Below the pieces are notes generated by a model. The model was not told the origin of the DNA. It saw nothing but the letters and a program-made list of their open reading frames with translations, and did no database searches. From the NCBI GenBank assembly GCA_964427185.1, contig CAYRSN010000014.1, forward strand, positions 1 through 37,737: 37,737 nucleotides of DNA. Reading direction: 5' to 3'. Position numbers and translations under genes: made by a program. Positions 31,455-37,737 of this stretch are shown in pieces. The number at the start of each line of letters is the position of its first letter. The stretch's first letter is position 1. The DNA is from Sulfurivirga sp964427185 (GTDB lineage: Bacteria > Pseudomonadota > Gammaproteobacteria > Thiomicrospirales > Thiomicrospiraceae).

Positions 31455-32266
31455 AAGCGGATCAGTTACGGCTTTGGCTGCCTGATTTGTGTCAGCTGGC
31501 ACAGCAGGCAGGTGAGGCGATTATGGCGGTGTATGCATCGGAAGACTTTTCCATAGAGAAAAAAGGCGATGGCACTCCTGTGACTCGCGCGGATAAGGCA
31601 GCGGATGCTGTGATTATTGCCGGGTTACGGCAGCTGACACCGGATATTCCGGTAGTGACGGAAGAAACTTTAGCTGAGATTCCCTTTGAGGTACGTCGAG
31701 ACTGGCGTACTTGCTGGCTGATTGATCCACTGGATGGCACACGGGAATTTATTGAGCGTACAGGTGAGTTTAGCGTGAATATCGCCTTGGTAGAGGAGGG
31801 TAGACCCGTATTGGGCGTGGTGTATGGGCCAGCTATGGGGGCGCTCTATTTTGGAGGGCCTGCTGTGGATGCTTGGAAGCAGGTAGGTGGCCAGGCGGTG
31901 CGTATTGCTACGGAAGTAAGCTCGCAGGGCAGCCGTGTGGCACTGAGCCGTCGTCATGGTAAAAAAGTAGATGCCTTTATGGCAAAGCTTCCACCGCCTG
32001 TAACGCAGGTACATATGGGGTCAGCGCTGAAAACCTGCCTGGTGACAGAAGGCAAAGCGGACTACTATCCACGTTTTGGACCTACCTCTTACTGGGATAC
32101 GGCGGCAGCGCATGCCATCCTGCGCGCAGCCGGTGGTGAAGTGGTTGATCTGTATGGTGCGCCGCTGCGCTATTTGCCGACAAAAACTTTGCTGAATCCG
32201 TTTTTTATTGCTTCGGGTCGTATGGTTTCTGAAGCACTGTTAAGTGCTGCACGAGGCGTGAACTGA
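31445..32266 (+). CDS. cysQ: 3'(2'),5'-bisphosphate nucleotidase CysQ
   Basis: A 273-residue magnesium-dependent phosphatase of the inositol monophosphatase fold that removes PAP, a by-product of sulfate assimilation, and so avoids its toxicity. It shows GDGTPVTRADKAAD, a glutamate ligand in PVVTEET, the metal site IDPLDGTREFIERTGEFSVNIAL and the C-terminal metal ligand in SYWDTAAAHAIL. GGAG lies six bases before the ATG at 31445, within the end of nudE. With yrfG and nudE it makes a nucleotide house-cleaning group. It converges with the beta-barrel-like gene three bases away. Confidence 0.95.
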   Translation: MYMKADQLRLWLPDLCQLAQQAGEAIMAVYASEDFSIEKKGDGTPVTRADKAADAVIIAGLRQLTPDIPVVTEETLAEIPFEVRRDWRTCWLIDPLDGTREFIERTGEFSVNIALVEEGRPVLGVVYGPAMGALYFGGPAVDAWKQVGGQAVRIATEVSSQGSRVALSRRHGKKVDAFMAKLPPPVTQVHMGSALKTCLVTEGKADYYPRFGPTSYWDTAAAHAILRAAGGEVVDLYGAPLRYLPTKTLLNPFFIASGRMVSEALLSAARGVN

Positions 32267-32269
32267 ACT

Positions 32270-33205
32270 CTATCGGTTAAAAACAGCTGTCCAGCTTAAG
32301 GTGAGTGTGGGATTGGCAGCGTAGCCTGCGGTACGGTTAAAGCGAATTTCCGGTGTGAGGGTAAAGAGCATCCAGCGGCGTATCAAAGGACGGCTCCAAC
32401 TCAGGCGCGGCCCCCATTGATGCAGCCCCCATGGCTGATTATTCCAGCGTCCGTACAGTTGCCCCATGATGCTGGTGTGCTGGGGCTGCCAGGCAAAGAG
32501 TGTGTTAGAGAATGTCAGCTCTATCAATTCTGTGTCCAAATAACCGGTCATATCAGCGCCTAAGCGCCACAGACGGCGAACACTGGCGGTATAGTCCAGG
32601 TCAAAACGCAGGCTGCCGCGCCAGCCGGTCAGTGTCTCCCAAATAAGCGACTGTGTATCTTTGCGGCTCCAGCGGCCGTAGAGAGGGTAGTGATCACGGT
32701 TGCGCCACTGGATGGCGATGCCTGCCTGGCCATCTCGTAAAACGCCGCCAAGGGTCACTTGACGGAGCAGGCGTGCAGTTGCCTTATCGGTAAAACGTAC
32801 GCCGATGAGTGTCGCACGTTCTTGGGTAGCCGGTTGCGCGGGCGGTTGGTTTTCAGTTTCTGTCAAGGTTGCAGCTTCTTGAGGGGTTTCTGCTTGAATC
32901 ACCAGCCCCCAGCGTTTTTCTGCATGAGGTAGATAAAGCCGCAAGTCAATCACAGGGGTGGTGGCCGGTGTGCTGAGGCGGCTATATTGTTGACGGATGC
33001 CTAATTTCATCCAGCTGCGGTTATTTTGTGGCGGGTGCTCCAACCCAGCCAGGCGAGCATCCAGCCAGCTACCCAAGGTTTGTGTCCAGCTGGAAACATG
33101 TTGATGCCAGGTATCCAAAGGGGTATCTTCCGTGGTAGAGAGCGCTGTAACAGACGTAAAGAGCGTGCCTGTTAAAAATAGAGCTTTAATCCAGCGGGAA
33201 GCCAT
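32270..33205 (-). CDS. hypothetical exported protein, possible outer-membrane beta-barrel
   Basis: A 311-residue protein with a signal peptide (SRWIKALFLTGTLFTSVTAL, cut near residue 22). I recognise no family. The first third is a Trp-rich helical-looking stretch (TWHQHVSSWTQTLGSWLDAR). From about residue 65 onward, short alternating polar/hydrophobic strands repeat (KLGIRQQYSRL, VIDLRLYLP, RWGLVIQAE, SLRFDLDYTASVRRLW, LFTLTPEIRFN, TLTLSWTAVF), rich in aromatic residues and broken by turns, as in a small barrel. The C-terminus ends FNR and is not the classic terminal Phe. The start overlaps the last 20 bases of the oxoprolinase gene, so the two are linked in translation. Confidence 0.6.
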   Translation of the reverse strand: MASRWIKALFLTGTLFTSVTALSTTEDTPLDTWHQHVSSWTQTLGSWLDARLAGLEHPPQNNRSWMKLGIRQQYSRLSTPATTPVIDLRLYLPHAEKRWGLVIQAETPQEAATLTETENQPPAQPATQERATLIGVRFTDKATARLLRQVTLGGVLRDGQAGIAIQWRNRDHYPLYGRWSRKDTQSLIWETLTGWRGSLRFDLDYTASVRRLWRLGADMTGYLDTELIELTFSNTLFAWQPQHTSIMGQLYGRWNNQPWGLHQWGPRLSWSRPLIRRWMLFTLTPEIRFNRTAGYAANPTLTLSWTAVFNR

Positions 33206-36200
33206 AACCGCCTCCGCCTGGAGTTTCGAGGTGTAGTAGATCCCCCGCTTCTACTTCAGTGCGTGTGCAGGCATCCAGAGGGTGTCGAAAGCCATCTGCC
33301 CGTTCCAGCCATTGCTTTCCAGAAGCACCGGGGTGTCCACCGGCCATACCGTAAGGCGGTATATGGCGGTGACTGGTCAGTAAGGATAAAGTCATCGGTT
33401 CAAGAAAACGCAGGCGCCGCACGACACCTTCGCCACCCTGCCATTTTCCTGCTCCACCACTGTTTTGGCGGAGCTCGAAGTGTTCCAGACGGACAGGATA
33501 ACGCCGTTCTAGAATTTCAGGGTCTGTCAGGCGTGAATTGGTCATGTGGGTATGCACGCCATGTGCACCGTGAAATCCTGGACCGGCACCTGCGCCGCCA
33601 CAGAGTGTTTCGTAATATTGGCAGTGGCTGTTGCCAAAGGTGAGGTTGTTCATGGTGCCTTGGCTTGCCGCCGTAATTTGCAAGGCACCGAGCAAGGCAT
33701 CTACAACCAGCTGGCTGGTTTCTACATTGCCGGCGACCACGGCAGCAGGCCAGCTTGGGTTAAGCAAACTGTGGGGCGGGATAATGAGCTTGACGGGCTT
33801 TAAAAAGCCGTCGTTAAGTGCTAAGGGGTTTTTAATCAGGCAGCGGAGCACATAGAGCACAGCAGCACGGGTAATGGCTTTAGGTGCATTGAAGTTGTTT
33901 GGGCGCTGGGCACTGCTGCCTGTGAAATCAATGATCAGCTGTTGAGAAGTGACGGAAATATTGACGCACACCTGGTGACCGTGATCACTGGTGTAGCAGA
34001 AGTGCCCCCCTTGAAGCTTGGGAAGCAATGCCAAAATGCTTTGTTGAGCTGCTTCCAGTACAAACTGCATATAGCGGCTGACGGACTCGGTGCCTACCTC
34101 GCGGCACAGGGTGAGCAGCCCTTCAATCCCCTGACGGTTGGCGGCTAACTGTGCGTTTAGGTCTGCCAGGTTTTCTTCAAGATTCCGCACGGGATAAGGT
34201 GAAGCAGTTAACAGAGCTTTGATAGCGGATGCCTGCATGACGCCTTTGTCCACCAGTTTCATACAGCGAATTAAAACTCCTTCTTGTTCGATGTGAGTAG
34301 AATCCGCTGGCATGGAGCCGGGACTGAGGCCGCCTATGTCGGCATGATGTCCGCGGCTGGCCACAAAAAAGCGTAGTGCGCCCTCTGCAAATACGGGTGA
34401 AATGACGGTGATATCTGGCAGGTGGGTGCCGCCGGCGTAGGGGTCGTTCAGTACAAAGGCATCATTTGGATGGATGTTATTATGCATGTGTTCCAGCACT
34501 GCGCGGACGGAGGCACCCATGCTGCCTAAATGTACCGGTACGTGAGGGGCGTTGGCTATGAGCTGACCCTGTGCATCAAAGAGCGCGCAGGAGAAGTCCA
34601 GCCGCTCTTTGATATTGACTGAGCGTGCGGTTTTTGCCAGCGCTGTTCCCATTTGTTCGGCAATATGGCTGAAGCGGTTGTTCATCAGTTCCAACCAGAT
34701 GGGGTCAGGGTGATCCAGAGGCGGGGCGCAGATGTGAGGGGTATCTGCACGGGTAAACAGCAGGTTCCCGTCTGGCTGCATACTGCCCTGCCAGTTGGGG
34801 GGTAAATACAGGGTGCCGGTGGGCTCTAAAATTAGCGCAGGACCTTGTAAGCATTGATCTGAGGCAAGTTCTGAGCGTTGATAAACGGGGACTTGTTGCC
34901 ACTTGCCTTTGGCATATAGTGGAACCTGTTCGATCGGAGCGGCAGGCGAGGAGGCTGTGGCTAAGGGTTCTACTTTGCCGCCGCCCCCTCTGACTTCTAC
35001 TGTCGCGCTGTGTAGCCAGAGCTGTTCGGATGGAGGGTTAAACCCAAATTGTTTTTGATAAAGGCTGATAAAACGTTGACTGAGCTGCGCAGGTGTATCT
35101 TCGAGCTGTGCTGGCACATCGATCAGGCTGCTTTGATCTTGCACCTGAAGATGCAGGGTGTAGGTGGTGCTTTCCGGGGAAATGCCTTGGTCATGGAGCT
35201 GCTGAACAAGTGATTGCGCGGTGTGGCGCAGAAGTGTACGTAATGTCGGCCAGTGGGTCAGAGGGTGGTTCAGAGAAAGGGTATGGAGTTGACTGGTTTC
35301 GGCAAGCCCGATGCCATAGGCAGAAAGAACACCCGAGAACGGATGTGACAAGACTTGACGAATGCCTAATTTTTCAGCAACCAGACAGGCGTGCTGGCCA
35401 CCTGCGCCACCGAAGCTGACTAATGTGTGTCCGTGGAGCTGGTAACCTTTGCGAGTAGAGATCTCTGCAATGGCGTTGGCCATATTTTCAACGGCAATCT
35501 GAAGAGCGCCCTCAGCCGTTTCTTCCGGGGTAAGCCCAGTGTTTTGGGCAAGTAAGGCAAACTGCTTTCTGACACAGTCTGCATCCAGGGGTAGGTTGCC
35601 TTGAGCGCCAAAGAGTGCAGGAAAGTGTTGTGGTTGAATGCGGCCGAGCAGTACGTTACAGTCGGTGATGGTTAAAGGGCCGCCACGGCGGTAGCAGGCA
35701 GGCCCGGGATTGGCGCCGGCAGATTCAGGCCCTACACGCAGGCGACCCTGTTCGTAAGTTAGAATGGAGCCGCCACCGGCTGCGACGGTATGTACGGCAA
35801 GCATGGGCACTTGAACGGTATGGCCGGCTATTTCGGTTTCTAAAGTACGTTCATAGGTGCCGGCATAGTGGGAGACATCGGTGGAGGTACCACCCATGTC
35901 AAAGCCGATAAGCTTAGTGATGCCGGCGGCTTGTGCAATTTTGACAGCACCGACCATACCGCCGGCAGGGCCTGACAGCACTGCATCTTTGCCACGGAAG
36001 TGCTGTGCCTGGGTTAGGCCTCCATGGGATTGCATAAAGCGTACATCTACGCCGGGGAGCTGGGTAGTGATCTGTTGCACATAGCGTTGTAAAACGGGGT
36101 TGAGGTAGGCATCCAGTACGGCGGTGCGGGCACGGGGAATAAATTTGCTCATGCTGCCGGCTTCGTGGGCACAGCTGATTTGCTGGAAGCCGAGGGTTTT

Positions 36201-36743
36201 TGCCAGGGTGGCAACCTGCTGTTCATGCGCTGGGTTAAGATCACTATGAAGAAAAGCGATAGCGAGGGCACGATAGCCTTTGGCTTTTAGTTCATGCAGG
36301 CAGGTAAGCGTTTCATGTTCATCCAGAGGCACCAGCTCATTGCCGGCAGCATCCATACGGCATTGCAGTGTACTGACTGTTTGATAAAGGGGGTGCGGGC
36401 GATGAATCTGGAGGGAGAACAGGGCAGGGCGTGCCTGATCTCCAATATAAAGTACATCTTTCATGCCTGTATGGGTGATGAGCGCAACCGGCTCGCCGGT
36501 ATGTTCCAGTAAGGCATTGGTGGCTACGGTGGTGCCCATTTTGACAGTGCCAATCAGAGCTGTCGGAATCGGGGTGTGAGCGGGCAACTTGAGAAAATGT
36601 CGTATCCCGGCAATGGCTGCATCTTGTATGGCCTCCGGGGTTTCTGAAAGCAGCTTGTGAGTATGGAGCTGTCCGTTTGGATCTTGAGCGATAATATCAG
36701 TAAAGGTACCGCCGCGATCAATCCAAAATTGCCATTTCTTCAT
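33186..36743 (-). CDS. hydantoinase/5-oxoprolinase, HyuA-HyuB fusion
   Basis: A 1185-residue cytosolic enzyme joining the two hydantoinase halves, the layout of ATP-dependent 5-oxoprolinase, which opens 5-oxoproline to glutamate. The HyuA-like half (about 1-690) has the ATP-binding WIDRGGTFTD near the N-terminus, MGTTVATNALLEHTGEPVAL, VLSGPAGGMVGA, GFDMGGTSTDVS and VGPESAGANPGPACYRRGG. The HyuB-like half (about 700-1185) has NRFSHIAEQMGTALAKTARS, NDPYAGGTHLPDITVISP and RQNSGGAGKWQGGEG. The length agrees with eukaryotic and bacterial OPLAH. The ATG at 36743 is chosen: it begins one base after the fieF stop, with AAAAGGGATGG upstream, and puts WIDRGGTFTD at the usual place. An in-frame ATG at 36794 would overlap fieF by 50 bases. 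The exact substrate (oxoproline or a hydantoin) is not proven by sequence. Confidence 0.88.
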   Translation of the reverse strand: MKKWQFWIDRGGTFTDIIAQDPNGQLHTHKLLSETPEAIQDAAIAGIRHFLKLPAHTPIPTALIGTVKMGTTVATNALLEHTGEPVALITHTGMKDVLYIGDQARPALFSLQIHRPHPLYQTVSTLQCRMDAAGNELVPLDEHETLTCLHELKAKGYRALAIAFLHSDLNPAHEQQVATLAKTLGFQQISCAHEAGSMSKFIPRARTAVLDAYLNPVLQRYVQQITTQLPGVDVRFMQSHGGLTQAQHFRGKDAVLSGPAGGMVGAVKIAQAAGITKLIGFDMGGTSTDVSHYAGTYERTLETEIAGHTVQVPMLAVHTVAAGGGSILTYEQGRLRVGPESAGANPGPACYRRGGPLTITDCNVLLGRIQPQHFPALFGAQGNLPLDADCVRKQFALLAQNTGLTPEETAEGALQIAVENMANAIAEISTRKGYQLHGHTLVSFGGAGGQHACLVAEKLGIRQVLSHPFSGVLSAYGIGLAETSQLHTLSLNHPLTHWPTLRTLLRHTAQSLVQQLHDQGISPESTTYTLHLQVQDQSSLIDVPAQLEDTPAQLSQRFISLYQKQFGFNPPSEQLWLHSATVEVRGGGGKVEPLATASSPAAPIEQVPLYAKGKWQQVPVYQRSELASDQCLQGPALILEPTGTLYLPPNWQGSMQPDGNLLFTRADTPHICAPPLDHPDPIWLELMNNRFSHIAEQMGTALAKTARSVNIKERLDFSCALFDAQGQLIANAPHVPVHLGSMGASVRAVLEHMHNNIHPNDAFVLNDPYAGGTHLPDITVISPVFAEGALRFFVASRGHHADIGGLSPGSMPADSTHIEQEGVLIRCMKLVDKGVMQASAIKALLTASPYPVRNLEENLADLNAQLAANRQGIEGLLTLCREVGTESVSRYMQFVLEAAQQSILALLPKLQGGHFCYTSDHGHQVCVNISVTSQQLIIDFTGSSAQRPNNFNAPKAITRAAVLYVLRCLIKNPLALNDGFLKPVKLIIPPHSLLNPSWPAAVVAGNVETSQLVVDALLGALQITAASQGTMNNLTFGNSHCQYYETLCGGAGAGPGFHGAHGVHTHMTNSRLTDPEILERRYPVRLEHFELRQNSGGAGKWQGGEGVVRRLRFLEPMTLSLLTSHRHIPPYGMAGGHPGASGKQWLERADGFRHPLDACTRTEVEAGDLLHLETPGGGGYGFPLD

Positions 36744-36744
36744 C

Positions 36745-37677
36745 TCAACCATCCCTTTTGTATGCACCTTGCCAACGGTGATGGGCTTTATCATGCCGTG
36801 TACTGACAGGCTCTTGGTGAATCATAATATCGGCATTAGGAAATGCGTTTTTTAAGGCGGCGGTGACTTCTTCTGCAATGGCGTGTGCTTGTTTCAGTGG
36901 CAGCATGTCATCCAGCTCCAGATCCAACTGGATGTGCAGGGTAGGGCCGGAACGAAAGGTGCGTAAATCATTGAACCCCCAAACTTTAGGGTGGCTAAGG
37001 ATAATGGTGCGAATTTGAGCGATCATCTCTTCAGGAAGCTGTTTATCCAGTAGTTGATCCAGCGCTTCTCTCCCTAATTTGAGTGCTTGCCAACCGATCC
37101 AAAGCCCAACCGCCAGACCGAGCCAGGTATCTGTGGGAGCCCAGTATTGTGCAAAGTAAAGACCCACTAAAATCACCAGGCTGGCTGCCAGATCGCTGAT
37201 ATAGTGCAGGCTGTCTGTTTTAATTGCAGTAGAGCCTGTCATGCGGATTACATGACGTTGATAAGCGATGAGTAAGAGTGTCATGGCAGTGGAGGCCAGC
37301 ATGATGTGTATGGCCAGGGTTTCTTGAGCCAGGGGTTGTGGATTGAGAAGACGCTCCAGTGCATGCAGACTGAAAAAGAGTGCAGACCCAAGGATAAATA
37401 CACTTTGTGCCAAAGCAGCCAGCGGTTCTGCTTTGCCATGCCCGAAACGGTGTTCTTCATCGGCTGGCTGTAAGGCATAGCGTACCGCGATTAGAATGAT
37501 GAGGGAAGCGATGGCATCCATTCCGGAATCCAGCAGGGAAGCAAGCAGGCTGATGGAGCCACTTTCATACCAGCCCCAGCTTTTGAGGCCGACAAGTGCC
37601 AGTGCAGTCAGAAAAGCAATAAATGTGACACGGCGCAACAGGGTAGCATGGTGCGAGCTGGATGTTTCCGAATGCAT
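36745..37677 (-). CDS. fieF: cation diffusion facilitator, FieF/YiiP-like
   Basis: A 310-residue inner-membrane exporter of divalent metals (iron or zinc) driven by proton exchange. Six membrane spans occupy about residues 15-210. The transport site has D50 and D54 in LLDSGMDAI on span 2 and the His/Asp pair in DSLHYISDLAAS on span 5, as in YiiP. HRFGHGKAEPLAALAQSVF after span 2 is a hallmark of the FieF group. The cytoplasmic C-terminal domain has GPTLHIQLDLELDDMLPL and ADIMIHQEP. The upstream ribosome site is weak. Its stop is followed one base later by the oxoprolinase ATG, so translation is probably coupled. Confidence 0.92.
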   Translation of the reverse strand: MHSETSSSHHATLLRRVTFIAFLTALALVGLKSWGWYESGSISLLASLLDSGMDAIASLIILIAVRYALQPADEEHRFGHGKAEPLAALAQSVFILGSALFFSLHALERLLNPQPLAQETLAIHIMLASTAMTLLLIAYQRHVIRMTGSTAIKTDSLHYISDLAASLVILVGLYFAQYWAPTDTWLGLAVGLWIGWQALKLGREALDQLLDKQLPEEMIAQIRTIILSHPKVWGFNDLRTFRSGPTLHIQLDLELDDMLPLKQAHAIAEEVTAALKNAFPNADIMIHQEPVSTRHDKAHHRWQGAYKRDG

Positions 37678-37720
37678 AAAATCTTGGAAGATTAAAACGT
37701 CCGATTAGTATATAGCAAGG

Positions 37721-37737
37721 GCACCTCAAAGAGGTGC
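37721..37737. terminator. perfect hairpin cut by the window end
   Basis: GCACCTC and GAGGTGC form a 7-bp stem around AAA and reach the last base. If a T-run follows outside the window this is a plus-strand terminator; on the minus strand no T-run follows. Its role cannot be settled here. Confidence 0.4.

Noticed and set aside
36744..36794. Longer oxoprolinase start overlapping fieF by 50 bases
   Set aside because: Starts at 36794 and 36752 lack a properly spaced ribosome site, and the extra residues lie before the usual N-terminus of the family.
1..37737. tRNA, rRNA, CRISPR arrays, transposases, prophage or toxin-antitoxin genes
   Set aside because: None was found on reading both strands; all long stretches are accounted for by housekeeping-type genes.

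Overview
The window is ordinary-looking gammaproteobacterial chromosome from a draft assembly (one 100-N gap). Support for a gammaproteobacterium: the aroQ-accB-accC-prmA run next to dsbD, a type I glutamine synthetase with the adenylylation tyrosine region, TruD, a YrfG-type nucleotidase beside NudE and CysQ, Rep helicase, FxsA and Uup. Two CZB-type chemoreceptors and a PAS energy-taxis protein suggest a motile aquatic organism that follows redox or oxygen gradients; a relative of Thiomicrospira/Hydrogenovibrio would fit, but that is inference and no marker gene settles it. No rRNA, tRNA, CRISPR, IS element or prophage gene was seen.

Layout. 1-3.3 kb (minus): rep helicase followed by an iron-type alcohol dehydrogenase. 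3.4-7.6 kb (plus): a small methyltransferase, a soluble CZB chemoreceptor, a Tim44-like membrane protein with a lipoprotein, and truD. 7.6-9.1 kb (minus): glnA with a probable sigma-54 promoter. 9.3-16 kb (plus): a full phosphate regulon, phoU-phoB-phoR-pstS-pstC-pstA-pstB, led by a clear Pho box; two perfect hairpins separate pstS from pstC, and PstC carries an unusual acidic periplasmic insert. 16-20.1 kb (plus): a Mpg-family glycosylase, a 35-residue membrane peptide, and a two-gene cassette (PhnD-like lipoprotein plus a sensor GGDEF-EAL protein) broken by an in-frame amber codon, two homopolymer frameshifts and a deletion in the GGDEF domain. 20.1-26.2 kb (minus): prmA, accC, accB, aroQ, dsbD with a duplicated N-terminal domain, and a thioredoxin-like protein. 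26.3-28.1 kb: fxsA (plus), then uup interrupted by the N gap and a membrane-anchored thiol-disulfide protein (both minus). 28.2-30.2 kb (plus): a CetB/CetA-like split energy-taxis pair. 30.2-32.3 kb: yrfG (minus) divergent from nudE-cysQ (plus), all nucleotide clean-up enzymes. 32.3-37.7 kb (minus): fieF-like cation exporter, a HyuA-HyuB fused oxoprolinase and a possible outer-membrane beta-barrel protein, closely packed.

How the genes work together: the phosphate block senses and imports phosphate. The disulfide proteins (DsbD, the SoxW-like protein and the TlpA/ScsD-like protein) form a periplasmic thiol group. The PAS protein and MCP look like one receptor split over two chains. The most notable points are the decayed or recoded PhnD/GGDEF-EAL cassette, the split CetBA-type receptor, the acidic PstC insert with the tandem hairpins before it, and the tandem alpha domains in DsbD. 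I found no clearly undescribed multi-gene system.
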